DNA of 64,000 nt from Microcaldota archaeon (GCA_018812715.1 JAHJCT010000028.1:17130-81129); one strand, 5' to 3'. Shown: positions 1 through 12,300, counted from the first letter of the stretch. Numbers and translations are program-made. Notes: generated by a model from the letters alone, not told the origin.

Positions 1-456
1 TATGTTGGTGATACCTATATCCCATATTATCCATCAAACTGCATGGAGCCAAAAACTGCAAATGACATTGTCTATTGTCGTGATTATGTAACATTAGTGC
101 CAACCTATTGTGTAGGTGAAGTAACACTTGCCACCGGTGATGTATATCCCGGTACCTACTATCTTAATGAAACCAATCCAAATGGGGACCTTAAACTCAA
201 CAAAGCATTCTTACAATTACCCTTCCAACTTCCGACGACTTCGCATATTGGCCCAGCAATAGGAACAACACTATTCTATACCAATGATGCACTTTGGTTA
301 GAAAATGGGGTAGTAACCTCAGGTTATGAAGACCGTAAAGGCAAATTCTATGATTCTAATATTTATAACGCACTTTTCCTGAATACTCTCCCAGGCTTTG
401 AGCTTGTCTATACTGCCCCCGGCGGAGCGGTTAAGATCTACAAAATAACTGATTGA
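1..456 (+). CDS. C-terminal part of a probable oligosaccharyl transferase STT3/AglB-like protein (5' truncated by window edge)
   Basis: Frame is open from base 1 (YVGDTYIPYYPSNCMEPK...); C-terminus FLNTLPGFELVYTAPGGAVKIYKI resembles STT3/AglB C-termini. Confidence 0.5.
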   Translation, partial: YVGDTYIPYYPSNCMEPKTANDIVYCRDYVTLVPTYCVGEVTLATGDVYPGTYYLNETNPNGDLKLNKAFLQLPFQLPTTSHIGPAIGTTLFYTNDALWLENGVVTSGYEDRKGKFYDSNIYNALFLNTLPGFELVYTAPGGAVKIYKITD

Positions 457-457
457 T

Positions 458-1759
458 ATGTACTCTAAGAAAGTCATGGAGAAGCTGAAGAATATAGGTA
501 TTGGCGACATTGTCAGAATCATCTCCCATGATCGGGAATTTACTGGTCTTCTTATGCCCAGACCTTTTTCTGGAGATCCGGATATCATTGTAATAAAACT
601 TGAAAGCGGCTATAATGTTGGTTTGAAGTTTGATTCTATTGAACTTATAGAAAGCAGCGAAGCAAAAGAGCTTCCCAAACACAAACATGAAAAATCAAAA
701 AAAGGAGACATCAGTATTCTTGGCTGTGGCGGCACTATTGCCTCGCGTATAGAATATAAAACTGGAGCAGTATATCCTTCAATTACACCGCAGGAGCTTC
801 GTACTGTATTTCCAGCATTAGAAAAATGGCCCATACATTCCAGACAAATCTTTTCACTTTTCTCTGAGGATATGAATGCTACTCACTGGCGCATGCTTGC
901 AGATGAAATCGAAAAAGAAGTGAAAAATGGAGCTAGGGGCGTTGTGGTGATGCATGGCACTGATACTATGGCATATACCTCAGCTGCCGTTAGTTTTATG
1001 CTACAGGACCTACCAGTTCCAGTAGTGTTTGTTGGCTCACAAAGAAGTTCTGACAGGCCCTCAAGTGAAAATGAAACCAATCTTCTCAATTCTGTTTTTT
1101 CTGCTACTAAAAACGTAGGTGAAGTAATGGTTTGTATGCATTCTAGTACCAATGATGATTATTGCCATCTTCATCGAGGAACAAGAGTTAGAAAAATGCA
1201 TACTTCAAGAAGAGATGCATTCCGTTCAATAGGCACTTCCCCACTTTTTGCAGTTGACTACCGCACAGAAAGATTTGATCCACTCTCAGAATATAAACCA
1301 CGAAGTAAAAAACTCATATCAAAAAAAACCATGAATGATAATGTTGCCCTTATCTATACTCACCCAAACATAAAACCAGAATTAATCTCCAAACTTGATT
1401 CATATGATGGAATTGTTCTTGTTGGTACTGGCCTAGGTCATGTTCCGGCCAATCCTTTTGATGATAAAACTGTTAGTAGCATCTACAAACCAGTCCAAGA
1501 ACTTATCCAATCTGGCATTCCCGTTGTGATGACATCTCAATGTATCTCAGGTAGAATCTGTATGCGTGTTTATGCTACTGGCAGAATGCTAATGCAGGCT
1601 GGGGTAATTGGTGATGGCGCTGATTGGACACCAGAATCTGCATATGTAAAGCTTTGTTGGGCAGTGGGACAAACAAAAGATATGAAAAAGATCGAAGAGC
1701 TGATGATGACTAACATAGCCGGCGAAATAACTGATCGATCTACACTGGAGGAATCTTGA
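458..1759 (+). CDS. gatD: Glu-tRNA(Gln) amidotransferase subunit D
   Basis: Asparaginase-like motifs GCGGTIASRI, VVVMHGTDTMAYT; overlaps gatE. Confidence 0.93.
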   Translation: MYSKKVMEKLKNIGIGDIVRIISHDREFTGLLMPRPFSGDPDIIVIKLESGYNVGLKFDSIELIESSEAKELPKHKHEKSKKGDISILGCGGTIASRIEYKTGAVYPSITPQELRTVFPALEKWPIHSRQIFSLFSEDMNATHWRMLADEIEKEVKNGARGVVVMHGTDTMAYTSAAVSFMLQDLPVPVVFVGSQRSSDRPSSENETNLLNSVFSATKNVGEVMVCMHSSTNDDYCHLHRGTRVRKMHTSRRDAFRSIGTSPLFAVDYRTERFDPLSEYKPRSKKLISKKTMNDNVALIYTHPNIKPELISKLDSYDGIVLVGTGLGHVPANPFDDKTVSSIYKPVQELIQSGIPVVMTSQCISGRICMRVYATGRMLMQAGVIGDGADWTPESAYVKLCWAVGQTKDMKKIEELMMTNIAGEITDRSTLEES

Positions 1760-3546
1760 TGAAAATTGGACTTGAACTCCATCAGCGTCTTGATACGAAT
1801 AAACTATTTTGTAATTGCAGTTCAAAACTTGATGATGAAGAGCCAAACCTTACACTTGTTCGTCGTTTACACCCAGTTTTTAGTGAATTAGGTGAGATAG
1901 ATGAAGCCTCACGAATAGAATATACCAAGCGCAAAGTCTTTGAATATCAAGTTTTTCGCAACAATAATTGCCTTGTAGAAACTGATGAAGAACCACCACA
2001 CCCACTTAATCTTGAAGCCCTAAAAACAGTACTTAATATTGCTCTTCAACTTCATGCTTCTCCAGTTGATGAAGTTCATATAATGAGAAAAATGGTTATA
2101 GACGGAAGTAACACATCTGGTTTTCAGCGAACTGCCATTATTGCTCTTGACGGCCACCTTGATACCCCTAAAGGCCTTGTTCGTATCTCCACTATGGCTC
2201 TTGAAGAAGAAAGTGCCGGAATTGTGTCAGCGTCATCCTCAAAAACAACCTATCGGCTAGATCGCTTAGGTATACCATTGATTGAAATTACAACTGCCCC
2301 AGATATAAAAGATGCCGACCATCTGAAAGAAGTTGCAGAAAAATTAGGGATGATTCTTCGTGCAACTGGAAAGGTTGCGAGGGGGCTTGGAACAGTGAGG
2401 CAGGATGTGAACATCTCTACAGGTGGCGGAGCACGAGTTGAAATCAAAGGAGCACAAGATCTGAAAACCCTTCCGTTGTTGGTAGAAACAGAACAAAAAA
2501 GACAACTTGAATTAGTTAAAATACTTGCTGAGCTTAGACAGCGCAAAGCCATTCCAATCAAGAAACACGCTAAAGATGTAACAGATATTTTCAAAAAAAC
2601 TGAGGCCAAGTTGATTAAAAATAGTCTCGATTCTGGTGCCTTTGTTCTTGCTCAGAAACTTCAAAATCATGCTGGCATCTTAGGAAAACAAATCCAAAAA
2701 GGAAAGCGTTATGGTACAGAGCTTAGTGATTATGCAAAGCTTGCAGGCGTAAAAGGCATAATCCACAGTGATGAATCTCTTTCCAAGTATGGCATCTCAG
2801 AATCAGAAGAAAAAGCCCTTAGAGAAGGGCTTCATGCCAAAGAAGAAGATGCATTTGTACTTATTGTTGCTCCAAAAGAACAGGCAAACAAGGCAATGGA
2901 TCATGTGATCTTCCGCGCCAATATGGACTTTGTTCCAGAGGAAACAAGACGAGCAAATCCTGATGGCACTACTAATTTCATGAGGCCCTTACCTGGAAGA
3001 GCTAGGCTTTACCCAGAAACTGATATCCCCCCAGTTCCAGTAACCAAAGAGTTTCTCTCATCAATAGAAAAGACAGAATCACTTGATGAAAAGCAACATA
3101 AACTTGAAAAAATGCTAAACAAAGAAATGGCCAACAAAATCATTCGCTCTAGGCACCTACATCTTTTTGAAAGAATTGTTGAAACTGGGGCAGATCCAAT
3201 GCTTGTTGCTACAACAATTGAGAATACTATAATTTCTCTCAGACGTGAAGGTGTAGAGTTCAAGGATCTCGAAGAGCCCCTTCTTGAACTTTTTGAAGAA
3301 TATGCAAAAGGCACGTTTGTCAAAGCTGCAATTCCAGATGTCCTCAAATTCATGGCTAAAGGAGCGCGGGTGGAAGCTATACTTAAGGTTTATCGTCTAC
3401 AAAAGATAACAAGTAAAGATCTGGAAAAGCTTGTTATACAGAATAGCTATGATATGAAAACAGTTATGCAAAAATATCGGTTACAAGTAGATCCACAAGA
3501 AGTAGCAGAGATAATAAAGAAGAAGCGCCACTCTGAATATGTGTAA
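1756..3546 (+). CDS. gatE: Glu-tRNA(Gln) amidotransferase subunit E
   Basis: GatB/GatE-type sequence (KIGLELHQRLDT, RLDRLGIPLIEITTAPDI, RQDVNIS) directly after gatD. Confidence 0.93.
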   Translation: MMKIGLELHQRLDTNKLFCNCSSKLDDEEPNLTLVRRLHPVFSELGEIDEASRIEYTKRKVFEYQVFRNNNCLVETDEEPPHPLNLEALKTVLNIALQLHASPVDEVHIMRKMVIDGSNTSGFQRTAIIALDGHLDTPKGLVRISTMALEEESAGIVSASSSKTTYRLDRLGIPLIEITTAPDIKDADHLKEVAEKLGMILRATGKVARGLGTVRQDVNISTGGGARVEIKGAQDLKTLPLLVETEQKRQLELVKILAELRQRKAIPIKKHAKDVTDIFKKTEAKLIKNSLDSGAFVLAQKLQNHAGILGKQIQKGKRYGTELSDYAKLAGVKGIIHSDESLSKYGISESEEKALREGLHAKEEDAFVLIVAPKEQANKAMDHVIFRANMDFVPEETRRANPDGTTNFMRPLPGRARLYPETDIPPVPVTKEFLSSIEKTESLDEKQHKLEKMLNKEMANKIIRSRHLHLFERIVETGADPMLVATTIENTIISLRREGVEFKDLEEPLLELFEEYAKGTFVKAAIPDVLKFMAKGARVEAILKVYRLQKITSKDLEKLVIQNSYDMKTVMQKYRLQVDPQEVAEIIKKKRHSEYV

Positions 3547-3633
3547 ACCAGTGGTTGGGAGTGTCTTTTTAAATCTATTGCTTTAGTGGTTATTAGTGGT
3601 AAAGTATTTAAATATTAAGTGTGGTAATAAACT

Positions 3634-5019
3634 ATGCAAAACGCCAGAATGAGTGCTAAACCTATCCATCTTCACTTTAATAGCAGGTTTCCATTTCCAG
3701 TCAATCCAATATTCTTTGGCCAAACATTCGTTATAGGCAATCTTACCGCTGCAACCCGCTTCAATGGCAGAGGAAAAAACATTGTTTTTATAAGAGATCT
3801 TGCACCTCTTGAAGAGGGCCTTACAAGTAAACAAGTTCACAAATTATCAGAAAAACGCTTTAATGCAGAATTAAAATTTGGCTATGGAATAGAGGCCATT
3901 GATGATAATATTCGTTTTATCAGAAGCCTGATTGACAAGGGTCTCTATCCCGTTTTATCCTTCCACTATGCAATGAGTTCTGATACTATCTTTGCCTGTG
4001 CATTGAAAGATCGTCTTAAGCAGCTTGGATTGGATGATCACGTTGCAATGATCTTCTATTTACATACTCGTGCAGATGGCATAGTTCATAAAGCAGCTAG
4101 TGAAAGTTTCAGACGATACTATGATCACATGGTTCAGGCAGCTGACGGCACCATCTCAGTGAGTGATTCTGTACTTGATAGCTTTATGCAAACAGGCAAT
4201 GGTCAATTTGATCGGTCTAGCGCATTTGTTGTTCGTAATGGTATTGATCCTTATATATACGTAATTGATGCTGAAAGTGAGGTTACTAAAGCACGTGCAG
4301 AAATTGGACTTGCACCTGATTTGGAAAAAGTAGTTTCATATGCTGGCCGTTTAGATAAAATAAAAGGCAGCAGTTTTCTAGCACGTGTTTTGGAACATTT
4401 TGATAGAAGTAAAGATCCAAAAGATAGCAAAGTTGGTTTTGTTATTGCTACTCCTCACGTACTCAATATCGATTCTGCTTCAAGGCACTTCAAATGGGTT
4501 ATGAGGATGGAAAGACTCATTCGCGAAAACAGACTAAAAATAGTCCTCGATATCTCTAAATTCACCCGTAGTGATCCACGATTTAGGGGGCACGTACACG
4601 ATATTCTTGTTGATTATGCTAGATTACGTGGTTATTCTGAGATAGAACATCATCAAGCTTATGGTGGTATGACGAACAAACCAGTTCAGACATTTTCAGA
4701 CATTTATCTTCACCCTTCAAGGAGCGAAGGCCTTCCACTTGCCGTAGTAGAGGCAGTACTCTCAGGTGCTTACGTCATAGCAACCCCTGTAGGTGGCATT
4801 CCAGAGGTTGTAATAGACAAGACGCTAGGGACTTTAGTCGAAATCGGCACTGATATAAATGCTTTTGTAAATAAGTTAATTATGGAAATTTGTGGAAGAG
4901 ACGTGCAAAGAACCTATGATCGAGCTCATTTAGCTGATCATCTCGCTTCATACACTGAAGGACACATGTTTACGGAATTTAGTAAAGCAGTTTCACAGAT
5001 TATAGAAAGAAAGAGGTAA
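3634..5019 (+). CDS. Glycosyltransferase, GT4-like
   Basis: VVSYAGRLDKIKGSSFL and HPSRSEGLPLAVVEAVLSGAYVIATPVGGIPEVV. Confidence 0.8.
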   Translation: MQNARMSAKPIHLHFNSRFPFPVNPIFFGQTFVIGNLTAATRFNGRGKNIVFIRDLAPLEEGLTSKQVHKLSEKRFNAELKFGYGIEAIDDNIRFIRSLIDKGLYPVLSFHYAMSSDTIFACALKDRLKQLGLDDHVAMIFYLHTRADGIVHKAASESFRRYYDHMVQAADGTISVSDSVLDSFMQTGNGQFDRSSAFVVRNGIDPYIYVIDAESEVTKARAEIGLAPDLEKVVSYAGRLDKIKGSSFLARVLEHFDRSKDPKDSKVGFVIATPHVLNIDSASRHFKWVMRMERLIRENRLKIVLDISKFTRSDPRFRGHVHDILVDYARLRGYSEIEHHQAYGGMTNKPVQTFSDIYLHPSRSEGLPLAVVEAVLSGAYVIATPVGGIPEVVIDKTLGTLVEIGTDINAFVNKLIMEICGRDVQRTYDRAHLADHLASYTEGHMFTEFSKAVSQIIERKR

Positions 5020-5022
5020 AAT

Positions 5023-5361
5023 ATGGTTGCAGTAGCATTAAGAACTCGAGATTACAATGATATTTCACGTGCCATTCTCTCAATAGCGAGCAGGAGGACT
5101 AAATCCACAAGGTCTATGCCAATATGGGGCAGCGTAGACAAAACAATAGATGATGTTCTAAATATTATGAATGCTAAAAGGGGCAGGGATGGAAGGCCAC
5201 CCGTAGCACTTTCAGATCTTCATAGAGCAATTACGTCCTATCTTAGAGATGAGCGAAATCCATTGGTAGAAGAATATACTGATGCTCTCGCAAATGTAAG
5301 AGAAATGAGATTGGGCGGAAAGTTTCAACAACTTCCTTTGTTTGATTTTACCAAGGAATAA
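5023..5361 (+). CDS. Hypothetical protein
   Basis: ORF in tight colinear spacing with its neighbours. Confidence 0.6.
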   Translation: MVAVALRTRDYNDISRAILSIASRRTKSTRSMPIWGSVDKTIDDVLNIMNAKRGRDGRPPVALSDLHRAITSYLRDERNPLVEEYTDALANVREMRLGGKFQQLPLFDFTKE

Positions 5362-5363
5362 TC

Positions 5364-5852
5364 ATGTTTAATCCATGTTCATTATGTCCTGCTTCTTGTT
5401 GCAAGACATACATCATAACCACTACATCTTTTGATGTTCAACGTGTCTGTCAAGCAACAGGAAAAAAACACGAAGAATTTGCTGTTTTACACGAACTCCG
5501 ACTTCTTAATTATGATCCAGACATGGTTCTCAATACAACCGATCGTTATGGTCATTATATTTTAGGTTTCAAATCCCACCCCTGCACTTTTCTTGAGAAT
5601 AACCGTTGTTCTATCTATGAAAGCGCTCCTCTTTCATGTCGACATTTTCCATACACAGTAGGCAATATGAATACACGTTTTTGTCCATTACCCTCTCAAC
5701 TTTTCTTTCGTTTAAAAGGCCCTGAGACAGACAAAACTATTCTTTTAACTGAACTCAAACTCTACAAAGAAATAGTAAAAGAATGGAATGAAAAATCTGG
5801 AACAAAGGATGACTGCATCAACTTCTTACTTGGATCAAGTATCTCCCATTAG
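5364..5852 (+). CDS. YkgJ-like Cys-cluster (putative Zn/Fe-binding) protein
   Basis: N-terminal CSLCPASCCKTY plus CTFLENNRCSIYESAPLSCRHFPY. Confidence 0.8.
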   Translation: MFNPCSLCPASCCKTYIITTTSFDVQRVCQATGKKHEEFAVLHELRLLNYDPDMVLNTTDRYGHYILGFKSHPCTFLENNRCSIYESAPLSCRHFPYTVGNMNTRFCPLPSQLFFRLKGPETDKTILLTELKLYKEIVKEWNEKSGTKDDCINFLLGSSISH

Positions 5853-5885
5853 AATTTTAAACAGATCTATACATTATCCAACACA

Positions 5886-6938
5886 ATGAAACGTTTTGAA
5901 GGGTTCAGACTTAACACTGAGACTGCAGACCTCATAAGAGCAAATCACACATATAACAATCCAAAATTTCAACTTATGTGCGGTTTTCCAGCAAAACCTC
6001 TCAAAATGCGCACCCCACTTGTTGAAGAAGTCTATGAAAGAGCCATGGCTGGTGAATCACTGAGAATCACTGGTTATCCTGGGGCTGGAAAAACAGAACT
6101 TATAATACACATGCTTACCAAAACTTATGAGGATGATCTACTTGGTTTAGGCATTATTTTATATCCCAACCTTGGTGGTTTTCATATTCATTCTGATCAA
6201 TTGCTAACCGCATGGAAGCTTATTGATGAAGGATTTAAGCCTCGTTTTCTTGTTATTGATGAAGCATCAGAAGCAGTTCCAAAATTACGTAAATTGTTGA
6301 ATGGAAAGTTTATTCCAGATCCTACTCTAAACCTCGGTATATTACTCGACATATTAGCAAAACTACCTGATTCTACCTCATTGGTTGTTTCATTCCCCTC
6401 AATCAAAAAACATCTTGCTGGCTCAGACAAAACACGTGAACAAGAGGCTGATTTTTTTGGTCCTGGGGCAACTATCACCATCCCATCTTATCTCACATTA
6501 GAGGATTTTGCCAATCTATTCTACTTCAAAATCACATCGTACTTTGGTTCTGAGCAAAAAGCAGGAGTTAACAAACTTGCAGATAAACTAGCTGAGCATA
6601 TTGGCCTCTATGATGGTGCCATTTCTACACTCCTACTTAGACAAATGTTTGATCATAGGCGTGCCCTCAAACAATTAATTGATGATGGTGATGTGGAACA
6701 CTTCTGCCAAGCATTACATGAAGCGGGTCTGCTAACTCGCTTTGCTTCTGATGTAATTGCTGGAGTATCCCTTCCTTTAGAATATATCCAGTTTGCGCTT
6801 TCCGCTTTTGATAATAAAACTTTATCGGAAGATTCAGATCTACAACATTTAGTAGAGTATGGTATCCTACTAAATGGGGCTAATATAAACAGAACAAGCC
6901 TTACTTTCAATGCATTTCAATGTGCTTTATCTTCTTAA
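5886..6938 (+). CDS. P-loop ATPase, AAA/STAND-like
   Basis: Walker A GYPGAGKTE and Walker B-like RFLVIDEAS. Confidence 0.65.
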   Translation: MKRFEGFRLNTETADLIRANHTYNNPKFQLMCGFPAKPLKMRTPLVEEVYERAMAGESLRITGYPGAGKTELIIHMLTKTYEDDLLGLGIILYPNLGGFHIHSDQLLTAWKLIDEGFKPRFLVIDEASEAVPKLRKLLNGKFIPDPTLNLGILLDILAKLPDSTSLVVSFPSIKKHLAGSDKTREQEADFFGPGATITIPSYLTLEDFANLFYFKITSYFGSEQKAGVNKLADKLAEHIGLYDGAISTLLLRQMFDHRRALKQLIDDGDVEHFCQALHEAGLLTRFASDVIAGVSLPLEYIQFALSAFDNKTLSEDSDLQHLVEYGILLNGANINRTSLTFNAFQCALSS

Positions 6939-6939
6939 C

Positions 6940-9342
6940 TTATTCTTGCTCTGATTTTGGCACAACAGTAAAAGTCGCTACTTTCTCCCCATCACCAAGA
7001 CGTATTATTCTAACTCCCTGCGTGTTTCTTCCGATAACTGAAATATCTTTAACATACGTACGTATTGCTTGCCCTCTAGAACTCATCAATATTATTCCAT
7101 CCCCATCATCTACTGCTCTTATGCCAACTACATCTCCGTTTCTGCCTTCTGTTTTTATGTTTATTACGCCAGATCCGCCTCTGGATTGAAGTCTATATTC
7201 ATCTATTGAAGTTCTTTTTCCAAAACCATTTTCTGTTATTGTAAGCAATGCAGGTTTTCTGCACACCGCGCTTCCGACGACTGCATCATCTTTAGATTTT
7301 AATCTTATGCCTATAACTCCCTGCCCAGTACGTCCGATCTCACGCACATCATCTTCCTTGAATCGTATTGCCTGTCCTTTTTTGGTTGCAATTATTACTT
7401 CTTGCTTGCCATCTGTTTTTCTTACTTCAACTAGTTCGTCATCTTCTTTAAGTGTTATTGCAATAATGCCGCCACGTCTTATATTCTTGAAATTTTCAAG
7501 TGCTGTTTTCTTTACGACTCCTTTCTTTGTAAACATCATCAAATGCTCTTCAGTATCGAATTTATCAACACTTATCCATGATGTCACTTTCTCATCTTTC
7601 AATTCAAGAAGACTTACGAGTGTTTTTCCAGTGGCATATCTGCTTCCTTCAGGGGCACGATAGACCTTCATCCAGAACATTCTTCCTTTATCAGTAAACA
7701 ACAACAAGTAATTGTGATTTTGAGTTATGATGACATCCTGGACAAAATCTTCATCTTTAGTACTTCCTTTAACTCCCTTTCCCCCACGATGTTGAGCCCG
7801 GTACTCATCCAAACCAACTCTTTTCACATAACCTCTATTGGTAATTACTACAACAACCTCATCATTAGGTATCAGTGCTTCAATATCAATGTCTTCTTCA
7901 CCATCTATAAGTTCTGTACGCCTCTCATCACCATATTTTTCTTTTATTTCAACAAGTTCTTCCTTTATTATTGTCAAAATCTTGTTAATATCAGCAAGAA
8001 CATCCTTGAGCCATGCAATTTTCTTTGTTAATTCTAGATACTCATTTTCTATTTTTTCACGTTCAAGTGTTATTAATTTAGATAATTTCATTTCCAGTAT
8101 TGCATTTGCTTGTTTTTCAGTTAAAGAATAATTATTCATCAATCCCTGCCTTGCTTCATTTATGTCCTTGGATTTTCTTAAGAAGTCAACAATCGGTTCA
8201 ATATTTTCAAGCGCCACCTTCAGGCCTTCTAATATGTGCGCCTTTTCTTCAGCCTGCCTAAGTTCGAATTCACTTCTTTTCCTTATTATCTCTTTTCTAA
8301 ATTCTATGAATTCAGTTATTATCTTGTAAAGAGGAAGCACTTGCGGCTGTTTGTTTGAAATTGCAAGATTTATGATTCCAAAAGTTGATTGTAGTGGGGT
8401 ATGGGCATAAAGCTGATTTTCCACAACGTCCAGATCATATCCTTTTTTTACGTCTATTCTCACTTCCATTCCTTCTTTATCTGAACGATCATGGATCCCA
8501 GAAATTCCTTCTACTTTCTTGGTTTTCACTGCCTTTACAATTGATTCTATCAAAGATGTTTTTGCAAGTTGGTATGGTATTTCATTTATAACCAGCTCAT
8601 GTTTTTCCTCATCTTTTTCTATTCTCCCCCTTACTTTTATTATTCCCTTTCCAGTTGCATATGCTTGTGCTATCCCAGCTTTTCCAACTATCAATCCCCC
8701 TGTTGGAAAGTCCGGCCCTTGAATAATAGTTAGTAATTCTGTTTCGTCTGCACCATCTATCACAGCTATTGTACCATCTATAACTTCATTGAGATTATGT
8801 GGTGGCATGTTCGTTGCCATTCCAACAGCTATCCCGGAAGAGCCATTGATAAGAAGATTAGGGAGTTTTGAGGGAAGCACATCTGGCTCTTTTAATGTCC
8901 CATCAAAATTATCTGACCAGGACACAGTTTCCTTTTCTAGATCTGTCAAAAGTTCCGCAGCAGCCTTGGACATCCGTACCTCAGTATATCTCATAGCAGC
9001 CGGATTATCACCATCAATCGATCCCATGTTTCCTTGGCCATCAATAAGCATGTAACGTAGCGAAAACGGCTGTGCCATACGCACAAGAGCGTCATATATC
9101 GCCATATCACCGTGAGGATGGTACTTACCAAGCGTTTCACCAACCACCCTTGCACTTTTCTTATGTGGTTTAGTGTAAACATTACCGAGCTCATGCATGG
9201 CATAAAGAATTCTTCTATGAACTGGTTTGAGCCCATCTCTTATATCTGGTATGGCCCGCCCTATTATCACTGACATTGCATAATCGAGATAACTCTCTTT
9301 CATGTCCTTTTCTATCGTTCTTTCAGTTATCTTCTCGGTCAT
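6940..9342 (-). CDS. gyrA: DNA gyrase subunit A
   Basis: [50 protein letters not shown], repeated C-terminal beta-pinwheel blades. Confidence 0.96.
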   Translation of the reverse strand: MTEKITERTIEKDMKESYLDYAMSVIIGRAIPDIRDGLKPVHRRILYAMHELGNVYTKPHKKSARVVGETLGKYHPHGDMAIYDALVRMAQPFSLRYMLIDGQGNMGSIDGDNPAAMRYTEVRMSKAAAELLTDLEKETVSWSDNFDGTLKEPDVLPSKLPNLLINGSSGIAVGMATNMPPHNLNEVIDGTIAVIDGADETELLTIIQGPDFPTGGLIVGKAGIAQAYATGKGIIKVRGRIEKDEEKHELVINEIPYQLAKTSLIESIVKAVKTKKVEGISGIHDRSDKEGMEVRIDVKKGYDLDVVENQLYAHTPLQSTFGIINLAISNKQPQVLPLYKIITEFIEFRKEIIRKRSEFELRQAEEKAHILEGLKVALENIEPIVDFLRKSKDINEARQGLMNNYSLTEKQANAILEMKLSKLITLEREKIENEYLELTKKIAWLKDVLADINKILTIIKEELVEIKEKYGDERRTELIDGEEDIDIEALIPNDEVVVVITNRGYVKRVGLDEYRAQHRGGKGVKGSTKDEDFVQDVIITQNHNYLLLFTDKGRMFWMKVYRAPEGSRYATGKTLVSLLELKDEKVTSWISVDKFDTEEHLMMFTKKGVVKKTALENFKNIRRGGIIAITLKEDDELVEVRKTDGKQEVIIATKKGQAIRFKEDDVREIGRTGQGVIGIRLKSKDDAVVGSAVCRKPALLTITENGFGKRTSIDEYRLQSRGGSGVINIKTEGRNGDVVGIRAVDDGDGIILMSSRGQAIRTYVKDISVIGRNTQGVRIIRLGDGEKVATFTVVPKSEQE

Positions 9343-9348
9343 AAGGCA

Positions 9349-12300
9349 TCATATATCCAGATTCTTTACTTCGACTGCATTATCTTCTATGAATTGTCTT
9401 CTGGGCTCTACATTGTCTCCCATAAGTACTGTGAATAGCTCATCAGCTACTATTGCATCCTCTATTGTTACCTTCTTGAGTGTTCTCGTTTCAGGATCCA
9501 TAGTGGTTTCCCATAACTGTCCTGGATTCATTTCACCAAGACCCTTGTAACGTTGTATTCCTGCCTCTCCAATTTCAATTAACTTTTGCTTGAGTTCATC
9601 ATCACTATATGCGTAATCTATTCGTTTTCCCTTCTGAACCCTGTAAAGAGGCGGTTGTGCAATGTATAAGTATCCTTTTTCTATTACTTCTTTGAAATAG
9701 CGATAGAACAATGTAAGCAAAAGCGTTCTGATATGCGAACCATCTACATCAGCATCAGTCATTATCACTACCTTATGATATCTAATTTTTGAAATATCAA
9801 AGTCATCCTTGAATCCTGCACCCATAGAAAGAACGACATTCTTTATCTCTTCACTATTCAATACCTTGTGCATCGGTGCCTTCTCAACATTAAGTATTTT
9901 TCCTCTAAGTGGAAGTATTGCTTGATATCTCCTATCTCTTGCTTGTTTTGAACTGTTGTGAACAAATACACCACTTGCGAGAGCGAAATTATGTGTTCCT
10001 TCTACTTCAAAATCGTAAACATCTATTTTTTTATTAATCTTCTCTAATCTTTTGATTTTATGATTGTAGTGTTGTATTTGTTCCATTAACAATTTTTCAT
10101 CATTTCCAAAAAATCGCTGGCATATAGTATCATATTTAAGAAGATTCTTATCATTTCTTTTTAGTCTTTCTTTATTATAGTTCTCTTTACTAAGTTCCCC
10201 TTCTCTTTCAAAAATCTCTCTCATTACTGTTAATGCTTTTTCCTTATACGTTCTGTTATAACTCTCTTTTCTTTTTGCTCTGAAGTCTGTCGTCCATTGC
10301 TCTTTTGTTTTTTGTCTTCTCCATACACGTAATTTATCATCCATCCATTGCATTTTTGCTTTCCTTTCCAATTCTTTTTTCTTTTCGGGGTGTTTTTTGA
10401 AATATGCCTTTACTCTCTCAGATTGTTTTTTCCTATTTTCCGGATTGCTCCAATGTTCTTGTTGTTTTTGATTAAGTAATTCATTATTTCTCTTTCTGTA
10501 TTCTGTATTATTATAGTAAAAATTAAGGAAAGATTCAACCATATATCTCTTGTAGCTTTCATTTTTCCATTGTTTTTTTGCTCTTTTACTTAACATCCTC
10601 CGTATTTTTGGCTTGCACATTACTACACTGATTTTATTACGGTATTCTTCAGTTTGATGTGCTCTGCGGATTTTTTCCAATACCTCTGGCTTTGCCATAG
10701 TCTCTTTTACCACTCGTGCATGTAAATCGAGATGCTCTTGTTTACCCATACGACGCAGATTCGTTGGATTATTGTTACGTTTATTGAAATCGACATGATG
10801 CACACATGAGTTTTTCTTCTTTGAGTATTTTTTTGTTGCTAAATTGTATTCATCAGCCAGTAAATGAGTAAATATCCATCTACTATCTTTAGGATCGAAA
10901 ACTAGTTCATAACCCGCGATTGTTATTCTTTTACCTAGTTTTGAATATTGTCTATATAACGGCATCAAAGATACTTTTTCAGTTAATTCTTCTGCTTTTT
11001 GATAAGAACCGTCACGTACCATAAAAAGATGGTCTGGTGTGCATATAATCTCTTCTTGATCGTCTGTAATAACTCTTATTACTTCTGCATTTTTTCTGGT
11101 AATTCTAGGATCTTTTATCGGCGCAATTCCAATATGACCATCCTCATTTATAGTGTAACAAAAGTTCTGTTTCCCTTGCCTATGCTCTTTTACAAGTTCT
11201 CTAAAACTGAGATTCCTGCCATCCGCTAAAGCAACTTTTGTATCTCCTGAAAAACATCCACCTGCACTATCACCTTCCACAATGAAAATCTCAGCTTTTT
11301 GTGGATCTTGTTCACTGCAATCTGCCAGTTTTCCGGGCAAAAGACTGCTTTCAAATACTGTTTTTCTTCTTATCAGATCCTTTGCTTTTTGTGCTGCTTC
11401 TCTTGCTTCCATTGAACTTACTATTTTTTGAGCTATAATTCTTGCTTCATTTGGGTGCTCTTCGAGGTATGTTTTGAGATTATCATAAACAACACTGTCA
11501 ACGATTCCCCGAACCTCACTATTCCCAAGCTTTGTTTTTGTCTGTCCTTCAAATTGTGGTTCAGGAATCCTAAGGCTAACTACTGCTGTAAGTCCTTCAC
11601 TTGCATCATTACCAGTAATTTTTCTCTCTTCTTTAATGATCTTATTTGATTTTACATAATCGTTAATTGTTCTTGTCAAAGCTGTTCTGAAACCAGTCAG
11701 ATGGGTTCCGCCCTCTATTGTTTTTATATTATTAACAAAACTGTAAATCATCTCATTATAGCTATCTGTATATTGGAGTGCCAATTCCATTTCGATTCCA
11801 TCAGCTTTTTTCTCAAAACAAAACGGTTCGTGAAGCATGTTCCTAGCTTTGTTAAGGTATTTTACGAACTGTGTTATTCCACCCTCATAGCAAAAACTCT
11901 CTTCTTTATCGGTTCGTTCATCTCCAAGTGAAATTCTGAGACCTTTATTCAAAAATGCAAGTTCCATTAAGCGTTCTTTCAAATATTCATAATCAAATTC
12001 AAGCACAGTGAAAATTTCATGATCTGGTTTGAATATCACTACTGTTCCCCTGTGCTCAGTGTCACCTACAATTTTTGCTGGCTGTATTAATTTACCTCTA
12101 CTGTATCCAATTGTGTGTAATTTTTTCTCCCTATGTACCTCAATTGTCATCCATTCAGAAAGTGCATTAACAACACTCATACCTACACCATGCAACCCTC
12201 CTGAAACTTGGTACGCCTTTTTTGCAAATTTGCCACCTGCATGCAAAGAACTAGATACTACTTCTAAGGCTGATTTTCCTGATTTATGTATATCTATCGG

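Noticed and set aside
6920-8131. Several + strand ORFs antisense to gyrA (e.g. 6920-7189, 7307-7663, 7714-8031, 7838-8131)
   Set aside because: Low-complexity Ser/Ile/Phe-rich antisense translations opposite a clear gyrA.
9955-11256. Group I intron or insertion sequence in gyrB
   Set aside because: Reading frame is continuous and termini are intein splice motifs; no transposase or terminal inverted repeats.
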